From Prorocentrum cordatum (taxonomy: Eukaryota; Sar; Dinophyceae; Prorocentrales; Prorocentraceae), in the NCBI GenBank assembly GCA_963575745.1, contig CAUYUJ010019073.1, positions 62,001 through 126,000 on the forward strand: a DNA stretch of 64,000 nt. Reading direction: 5' to 3'. The notes below the pieces were generated by a model. It saw nothing but the letters and a program-made list of their open reading frames with translations, did not search any database and was not told the DNA's origin. The position numbers and the translations under genes were made by a program. Below, in pieces: positions 39,726-51,036 of this stretch (the stretch's first letter is position 1; each line of letters opens with the position of its first letter).

Positions 39726-41550
39726 GGCCCCCAGTGGGAAAGCTACTCGGCGCGCCTGTGTCTCCAACCGCTCTGCGGATGCCGCGGGCCAAGCCTGAGC
39801 CAAACTGGTTACGGACTATCAGAAGAGCCATGTTGAACGCGTCTCCCCCACTGGTCTGAAGAATGCGGCAGAAGGCAGTTTCCCTTTGGGGGTCTCAGGA
39901 CTCCTGCCCCTCCACGGACATTCGATATGACTCTCTCCCTCCGAAGGAGGCGATCCCTCCTGAAGCGCCATGAATCAAAGCTCCCCAGGCCACGATTCGT
40001 GCAACGGATTTCGAAACCCTGACGCTGGGGAGCGAAGCCTTCGGGTCCCCAGCCCACAATTTATGCATGATGGCCGCGACCCAGACCGAAAACCGAGAAC
40101 CGGACTTCGACCCGAACCGGCCAAACCGGACCTGCCCTCGACCCGAACCAGCAGAAGCGAATGAAGCGAACCCAACCGCCGGCCCGACGAACCGAACCTG
40201 CCAGACCGAATCGGCTCGCCGAACCGAGCCGGCCAAACCGAACCAGCGGCGGAGGAGCAGCAGCAGGAGCAGCAGCAGGAGGAGCAGGACGGGGAGCAGG
40301 AGGGGGAGCAGCAGGAGGAAGCAGGAGGGGGAGGAGGAGCAGGAGGAGAAACAGCAGGAGGAGCAGGGGAAGGATCGAGAGGGAGGACGGCCGGGGGCCC
40401 CCGAGGGGCCCCCGAGGGGCCCCCGAAAGGCCCCCGAGGAGCCCACGAGGGGCCTCCGAGGGGCCTGGGCGTATCCTCAGGTCCTTTGTCTCATCCTCTG
40501 AACCTCACTTCTCACTCCTGGGGGTTGATTCTTGAAGAAGCACCTGGACCCCTCGCTTCAAATCTCTCGGGGCTTCTCGCATCTTGTCGCAGCTTTCCGC
40601 GTGACTGTTTCGCCGCCCAGAGTCAAGAGGGCCCCAAAATGGTCCAAGAGGAGCCCAAGAGGCTGCCAAAATGGTCCAACAATGCTCCGAATCGCCGAAA
40701 GATCGCTTCAAAACGCCCAAGATTATCCTAAAACGGTACAAGAGCCCTTAAGACGCCCCAAGAGAGCCCCAAGAGCCTCTCCCAAACAAAAACAAACAAA
40801 CAAAAACATTAGATTCCCTCAGGCGTATGATGAGTTTACCGCTCTCGCCTTTTCGGCTTCCCGACGCGCCGAGACGGCCCAAGAAGCCCACAGGACCACC
40901 CCAAGACAACCCAAGTGGCCCCCAAGAGATCCCCAAGACGGGCCCAGAGGGCCCCGAGACGGCCCAACAGGCGCCCAAGACGGCCCAGTCCGAAGACAGC
41001 ACCAAAAGGGGCCCAAGACACGAACCGAAAATCCGAGCCTTCTGGCCCAAGTAGTCCCCAGGAGGCCCCACGAAGCCCACAGGAGGCCCTAAAAGGCCAC
41101 CAAAACGCCTCCAAGAGGCCCCAAGAGGCAACCAAGAGGCCCCAAATAGGCCCCCAGAAATTCAAAAACGGCCACTGAGAGGCTTCAAAACTGCCTCCCA
41201 ACGGGCCCGCGAAAAGCCCCCCGCGAGATCCCACGAACATCAAAGCGGCCTCACACCCACAACCCAGGCCCAGGCATTGTGGCGGGATGGGCCGAAGGTC
41301 ACTAGATACTGGAGGCCTTCCGAATCTTCTGAGAAGGCTGGCCCCCCCTCTCTTCCCCCCGAGGCTCGCCGCCGAGCGCGAGGGACAATAGAGCAGGCGC
41401 TGCTCGCTTGTCGGCGGGACCTTGGCTCGAAGCCGCCTCAAGACGGCCCACGAGGCCCCAAAAGGCCCCCAAGAAGCCCCCAAGAGGTCCCCAAGAGGCC
41501 CCCAGGGGCCCCAAAGAAACTGCCAAGAGGCCGCCGAATGAAGCCCCAAA
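39726..41550 (+). repeat. Low-complexity tracts: GAACCGG, AGCAGG, CCCGAGGGGC and CAAGAGGCCC units
   Basis: CCGAACCGG-type phrases (about 40080-40245), AGCAGGAGC runs (about 40248-40375), CCCCGAGGGGC units (40390-40470) and diverged CCCAAGAGGCCC/AAGACGGCCC units (about 40620-41170 and 41430-41530), all in the same orientation as module A. The region 39726-40070 just upstream of the Cys-rich gene would hold its promoter, but I see no recognisable element. Dinoflagellate promoters generally lack a canonical TATA box. No gene is supported. Confidence 0.75.
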
Positions 41551-42592
41551 CGGCCGCAAAAACGAAAACAAAAAACATCGCGGAACTACATACAAATAGC
41601 GCGCTGTTGATATGCTCGTCGCAATTCGAACTTGGCGCTGCCTCATGCTGACACGCGGTGAACAATCATCGCCCGTGGACCTTCGCACGCTCGCCCCAGC
41701 GCTGAAACGGCGGGGACGCATCCACTCCCCGAGACGCTGGCAGCGCCCAAGGGCGGCCTGAACTTTGCGGTAGACGCGCTGGGCAAACCACCCAACGCCC
41801 AGTGTGTTCGTGTTCCAAACGTGCACCCCGCGAAGCGAAAGGAAAAAATCATCCTGTGAAAGGACAGAACGCGTGCAACCTACGCCGGGATACCCTCTAT
41901 AAAAAGAACGAGGGGGGCGGACGCGGCGACCAGCAAACAGCCGAGGGCGGGGCGTGTTACGTGCGTCCCGTCACCGACGCGGAGGGTCGCGCGTTATGCG
42001 GGTGGGCACCGTTGGGCTGTCGCTGGAGCCGAATACGGTCGGGAATTGTTGCTTAACGTGTCGAAAACGGCGGCCCTGAGTTTTCCCTCTGAGATGCCAA
42101 AAGAATTAAGATCTCATGTTCACTCTGCTCAGGGAGAGAGGGGACGGGATGAGACATCGATAAGACAAGTATCCGGTAAGCAAGTTTACTATGTCAGGAA
42201 TGGTAAGGGAGGTGGCCGGCCGGCCAGCGACACGACAACGACGCGGGGGCGACCCCGCGGCGCGCGCGAGCGGGCTAGCTCGCACCTTTTCTCTCCTGCA
42301 AGCAAACGAATAGCTTGCTTGAGTAAACAAACAGCTGCAGTATGCAGCGCCAGTTCAAGTCAGACAGTGCACAGCATGCAAGTGCAAGAGCAAGCGATAT
42401 TACTATGAGGCGGAGAGGAGCAGATTTACTCCCCCCGCGGCGGGCCTTGCAGAGCCCATCCGGCCACAGCACCCCTGGCCTATACATATACACAACCACC
42501 GGAGCCAACCGCAAAAGAATTTTACGGCTCAACGGTGGCTGCCAGGGGGCTAAGGCCGAAGAGGCCCGACGACTCCCACCATCATATAAACA
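41551..42592. other. Unassigned stretch left of the copia-type element
   Basis: Short frames on both strands only. A CGCGGCGCGCGCGAGCG palindrome-like run (about 42255-42272) and a purine-rich patch around 41845-41920 are seen. Nothing else is recognisable. Confidence 0.45.
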
Positions 42593-42868
42593 AATTCTCT
42601 CCGCTGGACCGGCTTAGCCGACCAGTAGTCGCTTACTCGTCCAACGCGCGTACCGCGTGTGGACGAGAACTTCCTTGCATGCGCCTGCCGCGACCAAGTC
42701 ACGCGGGCGGGTCTCAGCCAAGCTCCTCCCACGGGCCCCCTCTCCCGTCGGTGGCGCCGGAGGCGTCGGGCTCGACGGCGCCGAGCCTCCAGTCTGTCCG
42801 TCCCCGCCACGAGGCGAGCGGGACCGCCCCTTTCCTTTATCAGTACAATATGCAGCACTGTTGTTATT

Positions 42869-43942
42869 CTACTTATTCTTGGACGCCTCCCCCTTCTGCG
42901 GGAAGCGATACTCATATTCAAATGTGGACAGCGCATGCCAAATATCCAGCGCCCACCAGACCTCGTCGGGCAACCACGTGACCCGGCCCCGGTGGATGTA
43001 GCACCCGACCCGAACATTGTTCACGTAGTGCGGGTGGGACACGAGCGGGTCGTAGCCAGCAGCGCCGCGGCCCGCATCCATGGCCCCTTCACGCGCGCGC
43101 CGGGGCACCGACCGATCCCAAGTGCCGGAATACCATGAGTATTCCTCTCTCGTCGTCACGGCTGCGCCGGCGACAGAATGCGGGGATTCGGTAGCGTCAT
43201 CAGAAGCCCGAGCGTCTGAGACGTTGGGTCTGCGCGGTCGAGGTGGTGGCAGTGGTCTGGCTTTCACCTCATCCTGTGCTCTTATTGGCCCCACGGGGTC
43301 GGCTTCGCCGCCGTGGTGTGGATTACCATTTCTGTTCTCACGGTCTCGCATAAATTTTAGCAAGCTCCTAGCAGCTGTAGCTACTGGGATGCCAAATTTT
43401 CCGCATGCAGTGCGGAGTGCTCCTGGGTCTTCATCCTGGAGCTCTGCCCCAGGATCAGTATATTTGTCCTGAAGCCAAGAGATGGCCTCTTGTAACAAAG
43501 CACCCTCGCGACGGACGTCGGTCTGCACCTGCCTACCCAGATCGCGGGCCCATTCCTCTTTTATGTCGTCCGTCTGAACGGCGGCGCGAATGCGGCAGTC
43601 AAGAGCACATTCATCTCTCCGTCGCATCGTGCTAATGGGGTCCGCGCTCGCTCTGTCGGGACGAATTCTTCGCCCCGGGCAACCGACAAAGTGTCCATCT
43701 GAAATGAAGGAGCTCATGGTCTCGCGAACGATCGCAAAAATTCGCATGGGCCGAAGGCCAAGTTGCATCTGCTGTACAGAGGCCAACCAGTTTCCATCAA
43801 CTATGCTCTTGACAATGGGTGGGACCTCATGTTCCACTTCCCCTTGCAGTTGTACCCTATCGGGATCATTCGGGTTTGGGCGTATGCCTGTGTATTCGAT
43901 AAAATATTGAGCTGCAATCGCTCTAGCCTCACTCCCGTGCAA
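42869..43942 (-). pseudogene. Copy 2 version of the 3'-most ORF, truncated
   Basis: 357 residues, nearly identical to 13200-14429 (MHGSEARAIAAQYFIEYTGI...). A TAG at 42869-42871 replaces the GAG glutamate codon found in copy 1 at the matching place (13356-13358 region). The conserved tail that would follow is still readable down to about 42720. Differences from copy 1 are mostly single residues. Confidence 0.65.
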
Positions 43943-43963
43943 AGTTTTATTTACTGAATGGTC

Positions 43964-44722
43964 TTAGCAGTGGTTGTATGCATATCCTTCGGGCTGATCG
44001 AGGTTGATCGCTCCTTCGGCTATCAGCGCGGCCTTAGGCCCGCTGATCGCCGAGAAGTCCAGTCCCATCTGCGATTGTTCGCCTGCCCTCGCGGCTGCGC
44101 CGGTGGCAGGTAGCAATACTGGCATTATGAGGCGATGGTCCCGACTTTCGCTAATCCGTCTTGAAACGGACTGAGAGCTGCGAGTCGGCCTCGCCCTGAA
44201 ATTGTTCTCCCAGGCGACCAGCAATCGTCCGCGAGGGTTTTGCCCGCTAGGGTTTTGTCCTACGTCTTCCACGACGCCTTCATTTTGCACAGGCAACCAT
44301 GGTGTCCCCAAGGCCACCGCGTCATTAATTGTTTGAATCGTCGGGACGAAGACATTTGTTCTGGCCATCTGGTCACACCATCTCTCCCAGCCTATCACGG
44401 GTTCGACTATGTCGTCCCGTAGATTTGGCCAGTCGAAGGCTGCCAGAGCTGGGCAAGATATTGGGCGAGCATATTGGTCAATATTCGTCTTCCATAGCAG
44501 CGGCCACCAGATCTGGATCGTAGAGGTCCGCCCTCTCGCTCTTGAGGCTGAGGATGCAAGCCATTCTATGAACCTTCTGACCAGGGCCTCAAATACTGGA
44601 AGAAAGGGCCATGGCGCGCCGGCGGCTGAGCCGCGGCGTCCATTGGAACCCAAGCAGGGAATTTGCCTGGCCGGCTGTTGCCGAAAATCTGGCCTGTTGC
44701 CGCCATTTAACAAATTCTCCAT
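43964..44722 (-). CDS. Copy 2 version of the second ORF, with 5' extension
   Basis: 252 residues. The downstream 200 match 14451-15089. The start lies further upstream because the 170-base stretch missing in copy 1 is present here, adding MENLLNGGNRPDFRQQPARQ. This is probably closer to the original arrangement. No domain is recognised. Confidence 0.5.
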   Translation of the reverse strand: MENLLNGGNRPDFRQQPARQIPCLGSNGRRGSAAGAPWPFLPVFEALVRRFIEWLASSASRARGRTSTIQIWWPLLWKTNIDQYARPISCPALAAFDWPNLRDDIVEPVIGWERWCDQMARTNVFVPTIQTINDAVALGTPWLPVQNEGVVEDVGQNPSGQNPRGRLLVAWENNFRARPTRSSQSVSRRISESRDHRLIMPVLLPATGAAARAGEQSQMGLDFSAISGPKAALIAEGAINLDQPEGYAYNHC

Positions 44723-45118
44723 TCGCCCATTTTCGCTCCTGCTGATGGTGACTGCTGATGTTTTTCATTACGAGCGCAGAAGCTCTCTGTTGTCTATCCC
44801 CACGCACTTTGATCCATTGGGGACGGCTCCAAGGAAGATTGTCGAAATCTGTCACATGTAGTCTAAATCCGTTCGCCTCAAGGGACCGCGGGATTACCTG
44901 AAAATTCCACGTCTGGGTCATAGTCGCGTGCGACTCTGTGCTTGTATTTAATCCGACAGCTGCAGACCGGACAGTGTCGGACAGTGTTCAAAGCCCGTTC
45001 TCACCCCGTGAAAAAGGAAGCATTGGAACCTTCCATCATCATCCCAAGGGACGGATAGAACCCGTTCCCGTACTTCGGGCGACAGCTCTGGCCGACGATT
45101 CCGAACCAACGACAGAGT

Positions 45119-47104
45119 CTAGTCAGTGTGAATCCAAGCAATAATCGACTCGTTGTCAAAAGTCACTTCGTACGAGGCCCACTCACGATTGAGAAATACT
45201 GACCAACGCATCTGGTTCGTTTGTCTAACGAGGGCGACGGCCTTGTCAATGTCGGTGAACCTCGGCACCTCTCGGGACACTAGGGTCCCGTCAAGGCAAA
45301 TCCTGCGTGAGAAGCGAGTGAGCACTCGGCCGGTGAAAACAAGAATAAGCTCCCAGGATTCACGGTGGTTGGGAAGTTGTTCCCATAGGTGGATGGCGTC
45401 GCCTGCGGGCCAAGTCCACACCGATGGCGGTTCTCCTCCCTGTGCCTCACGCCCCATGGGCACAAAAATCCTTGGAGGGGAAGCTTCTCCGTACCTCCGC
45501 TGGCTGAGCCACGAAGGAATACGTGCGGGGTCAGGCAGCGTTGGGCCCCTTCTCGTCGGAAGCAGCCTCAGCAAATAAGTCTGCCCCACGACAAAGCCCT
45601 GAGTCTCTCTTCGGGAAGCGTACTCTTCCATCCGTAGATTCCAAAAATGTATGCATGGCCGTGATATGAAGAAGGGATCCATGACTCCTGACTTGGGCAG
45701 GGTCATATGGGACATACATTATTTTAATGGAAGCAAGGAATGTCCCTGACATGCTCGATAGAAAATAAGTATGGCGGTTTCGCTCCTCTCTCTTTCTTGC
45801 GATGGGCACGCCTTATATCGCGTCCACATTCTGCGAACACTGGTTCCAACAATCTTGTCACTATCCTCAAGAAGTATTCCCAAAACTTCCGCTGTCTCTA
45901 GCGGCAGCGCGGCTAAACCGTGCGCGGCAAGGGCACATGATTGAAAAGTAAAACCGTCCTCTTCAATTTTCTGCACCAGGTCTCCAGAAATAGACCCAGC
46001 CACCCGACGATCTCGCATAGTCAGAGCAATGCCTCGCGAGGTACACAGCGCATTTGCCTATTCCCAAGCAAATATATCCACTCGGCAGCTCTGGGAGCTC
46101 GACGTTTCCGCACTGCCCAATGCAGCTGGATTATCGCTGTCGTCAGTCCCAACTACCAGCAGCTCAAGGCACGCAAAGGTCTCTGGAGTAAATCCTTCTG
46201 GGACATCTTCGGAATGAAATTCAGCTCGGAGGAAATCCTTTGCCTGTTCAAACGTGCCGTCAGCTTGACTGAGGCTACTCAACAATGCGAAAATCAGGTC
46301 TTCCGCAAACTGAGCAATATACCGAGGCGTGTTCCCTGTCTGATTGCGGATGGCTTTGATATGCGGCGGAACAGGGCCAGTCATATCTGCGTCGCGGACC
46401 TTTTGCTTCATCGGTCTAGGTGTTCTCCGACTGATTTGTCCACGTTCTTCTGTCGAAACATATGGCTGTCTGCCCTTGAATGAGACAGCATGCCCCACGA
46501 TGACCTATTGGCCCCCATCACGAGGATCCATGGGCGGGGGCTCTCTCTGTCTCTCATCAGGAGCAGGCGGCAGACTCACTCTGCAAAACATATTCCCAGA
46601 TGCTGGACCAAAAGGGCAAGTCTCGTCTTCCATAGAGTCAATGAGCTCGGGGTCCTCGTCGCATGGAAAGGTTGTAATATCGTCAGGTTCAACGTCTGCT
46701 CCCGAGATCCCCGGAATGCCTGAGACATCCGGGTTCATTGCTGATGCCTTGGGAACATATGTTGCCCCCTCATCCGGTGGTTCCACCGTGGGAGACGACT
46801 GTTCTTGATGTGTATCAAGCTGATGATCATGCTCCGCTCTGGTTGGACCAGGCGGATGAGTCGGAAGATTAGCCGTCACGGCTAAACCGGACGGAGGGGA
46901 AGGAGGAGTCGGTACTCTAGTCACGCTCGCTCCCGGATCACCTGCCCCTTCACGTTTAGGCCTCCTGGGTCTCTCAGGCACCATAAGAACACGGACAAAA
47001 CTTGGTTCCGCTTTAAGGATCCGATCGAAAACAACATCTGCAAATCTACTCCACACAATGGAATAGGTATTTGGCCCATGTTCGTTACTCCGCTCATATC
47101 TCAA
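45119..47104 (-). pseudogene. Copy 2 versions of the two longer ORFs, fragmented
   Basis: 45715-45119 matches 15077-15979. 46498-45719 and 47104-46505 together match 16046-17446. Indels near 46500, 46060 and 45700 split the frames, and a TAG at 45119-45121 cuts the first ORF where copy 1 reads on. Substitutions between copies look spread over all codon positions by eye, but this was not counted. Confidence 0.55.
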
Positions 47105-47388
47105 ATAGAGAAATTTCGCAGCCTCAATAAATGAAACGGCTTCTATTCTGCATCTTATGGAATCGGCAGTCTCCGGCTGTCCAATTTCCTGCGCTCTTGA
47201 TCTGAGGTCACACCATCTGTAAAAGAACTGTTTTTCATTTTTTCAATACTCTGCGTGCTCTGAAGCGCGAGAAGTGCATGCTCGAGACGTGTTATGACTT
47301 GGAAGATCATAGTTATATCATCGGCTCCGACTAACATCGGCACATCCCCAGATGAATCATCCCCATCCGACCGAGTCGGGGGGGGTGC

Positions 47389-48178
47389 TCAAGGGATGTC
47401 CAATGTGCCTTCATCTCCGTCTCGGGCAGGAGCCACCCCCTCGGCGGGCGTAGCTTTTGCCTCGGCCACCGACGCGCCTTCAACGGAGTTCTGCGCTTCT
47501 GCGGGTTGACCTCTTGCAGCACTGCCTTCGGCATGCTGCGTGTCCTGATCGAAAGGCGGAGGGTCGGAAACATTGGTTCCAACGAATTGGGTCAAATTGG
47601 CCGGAGGATCACGAATACTTGGCTTCCAAGGTGGGCTGCCAGCCGTGTCTCTGCCTCCCGGCTGCGCCGGTGGCTGCGTCGACGGGGATGCCGCAAGGTT
47701 TCCTTCAACTCGAAGCATCTTCGCTGGCGGAGGACCCACCACTTGCGGTTCTGGTCTAGCGTGGCGGGGGCGGAGCTTTCTTGGGCATAATCTCATTTGC
47801 CTGCGACGCACTCCCCTGCAATGCTACGCTCGCCTTCTTGGCCGGCGGCGGCGTCGGTGCTTGAATCGCCGGTGGAGCCCTCTTAGTAACGATCTCTCTC
47901 GGCCCTTCATCAGGCGATCCCTCCATAGGAGGAGGCGGGGGCGCAAGCGTTCTCTTGGGCGCTTCGGCCTGAAGAGTAGAGGACCGAGTCACGGCCCCGG
48001 GGGGCGGTGGCTTGCATGCTCTCTCTTGGTTCGCAGGAGCCTGTCCAAGGTTCGGGAAATTCCCGGTCTCGATCGAAAATTGGGTGCCGGGCGGCTTAGC
48101 CGCCGGCTCCGCCTGTTTTGCTTCCGCCGCTTTATTCGCCTTCTCTTTTTCTTCTTTATTCTGTTCGACCAGCTTCAC
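47389..48178 (-). pseudogene. Pro/Ala-rich linker ORF of the copia-type element
   Basis: Two frames (48178-47756 and 47811-47389). A Lys/Glu/Ala helix (VEQNKEEKEKANKAAEAKQA) is followed by long proline-rich disordered sequence (APPPPPMEGSPDEGP, APTPPPAKKAS). It lies just 5' of the point where copy 1 and copy 2 part. No domain is recognised. A CGGCTTAGCCG hairpin (48092-48102) sits inside the frame. Confidence 0.4.
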
Positions 48179-48277
48179 GGACTCCTCTGAGGCCTCATTC
48201 CTGTGTAATGGATAAATCTTGGTTAGCCTGACTCCCTTCTGTTGGAGCCAAGGCCAGATGTTATCAAAGTGTACTTA

Positions 48278-49578
48278 TCAAAGTAAGGGCTTTGTCCCTT
48301 TTGCCAGGCAAATGGTTCTTAATTTGGAACCCCGGCCATCTGCCTCCCGGACTTTGTCCGCGGCCTTCGTCCGATCGTCGTCTCGGTATCTTTCGACCTC
48401 GCAGTCCTGCTCCAGATTCCAACCGTTCTGTCTGGCAACATGCTGCAATTGTACCCACGCGTCTGTAACGCACAGCGCTGCCGGAGTCCAATGGTATAGT
48501 CGTAGCTCATGCAATACATCGCCCGATGGGTCGCTCACATACTGCGTCGGCGCTCCTTTGATGGCCTTTTTGGCTTTTTGGTGTAGAAAACAATCTCAGC
48601 GGTTGCCCGAGTACCATCTCCAAAAGTCTCCTCAGCAACAGAGTACGCGGTGCGTGCATTGGGGTTGTCAATACATGGGAAAGAATATACCCCAACCGCA
48701 TGCGCCTTGACATTCCCTCCGTATCTGGGATCCGAAGGGAGCAACTGATGACCTTCCAGTATTACATGAAGGGCAGTCACAGACGTACCGTGGGACTGCT
48801 TTGTCCAACCTGCGGATGAGTCTGAGACTTCCGCAATCTTTTCATCTGTCATAAAGAAAGGCAACGAAAGTTCGACGCAATGGGCAACGCCCACCTTATG
48901 GGTCTTCACCGTTAGCTTAGCCCAGTTCAGACGATCAGCCACAATGGCTGTTGGGTTTGCTATCGACCTGTCGGCTTTGATCCTAAAGAAACGCGCCCAG
49001 TTCGGAACTATGTAACTCGGTGTCATGGGCGGGGCTTTCGTCGACTTCTGTAGCAACTGGAAAGCAAGCCACGCCTCTCCGTTCGCTGCTTCCCGAACCA
49101 TTTTCTGCTGCCAGCTTCTCGCAGGGTTCTTCCCATTCGCTACCTCTGCAACGCGGTCCTCCTCGCCCGGGCAAGCATTGCCTGGCATCATGCCACGGCG
49201 GAAGTTTCCTCCAGCAATCGTGAATGGACAAAGAAAATCATAATAAGTGATATCTGCCCCCGGCGGGCTTTGGAAAGGCAACCTCTTTGTCTGCCGACAC
49301 GAAAGACAGCGTGGCCAAAAGGGCCCCTCTTCTCCAGAGCTACCTTCTTTTGGCCGCTTCGGGAACTTGCGTTTGCCACTGAGTTTGGTTCCTCTTCCCT
49401 CCCGGCACTTTTCACGGATGAATCTTTCCGCCGCCTCACCAAGCGCCTCTACTTCTTTGACAGCAGAGGGCGGCGCCAAAAGGGGGGGCGCGAGGCGACT
49501 GAGCCGTTCGCGCACTTGAACCAGAGCCCGTAGCGGCTGAGCCGCCGGGCACGGTACCTCCGCCTGAAGCAGCAGCAC
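48278..49578 (-). pseudogene. Unknown ORF of the copia-type element
   Basis: Frame 49578-48535 (347 residues) continues in another frame at 48538-48278. An Arg/Lys-rich start with a CLSCRQTKRL pair is followed by a mixed globular part (IVPNWARFFRIKADRSIANP, VGVAHCVELSLPFFMTDEKI, GGNVKAHAVGVYSFPCIDNP) and a tail (VLHELRLYHWTPAALCVTDA). No family is recognised. Pro, Ala and Ser residues near the start derive from the CGGCTGAGCCG hairpin at 49534-49544. Confidence 0.45.
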
Positions 49579-50218
49579 CAGCTGATGGCGCGGCGTGGAC
49601 AGGGACTGCTATGTCGCCCGACGTTGCGCCACTCACCGAGACGGCTAAGCCGCTCGGTGCCGACGCCGGCGCTGCCATGTTCAGCTCGTTGAGTGCAGTA
49701 CGCAGAGGCTCATCATTTTGCACGCCTTCATCCTCCGATCTTTGGCTCTTCCCCTTTGGTGGCATTCCAGGACAGAAAGTTTCTCCGCGCGGCAAGAAGT
49801 AGGCATCATCTTCCAATGGGAGAAAGTGATTATATGAGACTCCCCTCTTGAGAAAGTTCACAAAAGCCTTTGAATAAAATGAGTGTCTTGCACCGCCTCC
49901 AGATCCGTCTGAGACGGCTGGAAAATAATCGTCGGTCAAGACTGCCCTAAATGGGCGGGCACTAAATATCGACGTGGGTATATTGCCCGCAGCAGGAGCC
50001 CAGCCCTGCCAGTACATGACTAAATCATTAATGTCCACCTCCTTCTTGGCATACCCGCCTTCTCTCGTCGCGCACTTTATATGACCATCCCGGACGGCTG
50101 AGCCGCCGGAAGGTTGGCAGAAAAATAAAACGGCTAACTTGGCCGTTCTGGTCATGTAGTCTGCACACAACTCACCAGCGTTCGCGCTTACAAAATTTGT
50201 AGTCCAGGTGGCTGGCAC
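49436..50218 (-). CDS. Unknown ORF of the copia-type element
   Basis: 260 residues. The first 150 are mixed (MPATWTTNFVSANAGELCAD, VDINDLVMYWQGWAPAAGNI, FYSKAFVNFLKRGVSYNHFL). The rest is Ala/Ser/Gly-rich. A hairpin at 50090-50109 contributes residues GGSAV within the frame, and another at 49634-49659 lies in the tail. It overlaps the neighbouring ORFs by 46 and 142 bases in other frames, so the ORFs were probably one long frame that has shifted. No domain is recognised. Confidence 0.45.
   Translation of the reverse strand: MPATWTTNFVSANAGELCADYMTRTAKLAVLFFCQPSGGSAVRDGHIKCATREGGYAKKEVDINDLVMYWQGWAPAAGNIPTSIFSARPFRAVLTDDYFPAVSDGSGGGARHSFYSKAFVNFLKRGVSYNHFLPLEDDAYFLPRGETFCPGMPPKGKSQRSEDEGVQNDEPLRTALNELNMAAPASAPSGLAVSVSGATSGDIAVPVHAAPSAGAAASGGGTVPGGSAATGSGSSARTAQSPRAPPFGAALCCQRSRGAW
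49634..49659. repeat. Hairpin with outer arms and bulged A
   Basis: CACCGAG and CTCGGTG form the outer arms, a single A is unpaired, and the core is CGGC-TAA-GCCG. Same architecture as 50090-50109 and 55444-55465. Confidence 0.85.
50090..50109. repeat. Hairpin with outer arms and bulged A
   Basis: Outer arms CCGG/CCGG, an unpaired A at 50094, and core CGGC-TGA-GCCG. It lies inside an ORF and is read in frame. Confidence 0.8.
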
Positions 50219-51029
50219 CGCAAGGAGAAATGTCTCCTGGGCGGTGTCTAAGCTGCCGGTAAAGGCTCACTCCATCAAAAATCATTATCCTAGGAAACAT
50301 TCCTATGGCTTCATAGTGCTCGATCAGACGGTTCATTCTGGCTCGAACCAGGGTGGCAACATCGTCCCACATCGGGTCAACGCCACCGTCATCATGCTGC
50401 CAGCACTTGTGGTCCCCACCAACATACATTACATCAATCGCCCCCTCATATGAACGACGCATCGCGTCGTCAATCAGCTTTACGGCGTCGTCTACCATGG
50501 ACCTAAGGCTTCCTGCGAACGCGAGCGGGTTCTCCTGTCTTCTTGGCCCACTCCCAACTCCGTTTAGCTGAGATGCGTTGTCAACAATGTCATTGAAGTT
50601 CCAGAAAGTAAAACGCATTGGAGTGTGGGTCCCCTTTATGTAGTACCCGCTCTTGTCCCACTGAAACTTTGAGGAGGCATCACGAATGGCCGAAATCTGC
50701 GCTCCACCCATGGCGCCCTGTGTACTTCCAAACACCGTTTCTCGCAGGTTATACTCAGGAAGCAGGCTGGACTTCGCTTTCCCAGGTCCATCTTTGAACA
50801 CAATGGTAGAATCTGAAACAATGTGGACAGAATAAGACCAAGAAGTCTTCGACCCGTTCTGCACTAAGCACAGTGGGCGAAAGAAATCTGTCACGGGTTT
50901 CCCCGTGTTCGACATGGCCGCAAGGTCCTCTCCTACAAACGGGATCCATGAATGTCCGTTAACCTTGGCGATCTGAGAAATGGCCTGACACTTCTGAATG
51001 AAAGTCAGTTTGTTCGCCCAGGTTTTCAT
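50172..51029 (-). CDS. Unknown ORF with His/Asp-rich conserved-looking block
   Basis: 285 residues with a well-mixed globular sequence and no low-complexity part. It includes MYVGGDHKCWQHDDGG, then RIMIFDGVSLYRQL and CGASHLDYKFC. The spacing of Gly-Asp-His and a late Ser-His-x-Asp invites comparison with SGNH-type hydrolases or a nuclease, but no diagnostic motif set is complete, so no function is assigned. It is one of the best-preserved frames in the 3' half of the element, hence a good candidate for homology search. Confidence 0.5.
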   Translation of the reverse strand: MKTWANKLTFIQKCQAISQIAKVNGHSWIPFVGEDLAAMSNTGKPVTDFFRPLCLVQNGSKTSWSYSVHIVSDSTIVFKDGPGKAKSSLLPEYNLRETVFGSTQGAMGGAQISAIRDASSKFQWDKSGYYIKGTHTPMRFTFWNFNDIVDNASQLNGVGSGPRRQENPLAFAGSLRSMVDDAVKLIDDAMRRSYEGAIDVMYVGGDHKCWQHDDGGVDPMWDDVATLVRARMNRLIEHYEAIGMFPRIMIFDGVSLYRQLRHRPGDISPCGASHLDYKFCKRERW

Positions 51030-51036
51030 TTTCGGA

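Larger units (their letters stand above)
42593..47371 (-). mobile_element. Retroelement 3' segment, copy 2
   Basis: The counterpart of 13077-17721. It contains about 170 bases (44634-44815) missing from copy 1, a shorter CT run (about 45783-45795) and several small indels that split ORFs kept whole in copy 1. Beyond 47371 it continues as part of the copia-type element through a CCGAC-CGA-GTCGG hairpin (47367-47379). The left edge at 42593 has no obvious duplication partner inside the window. Confidence 0.8.
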
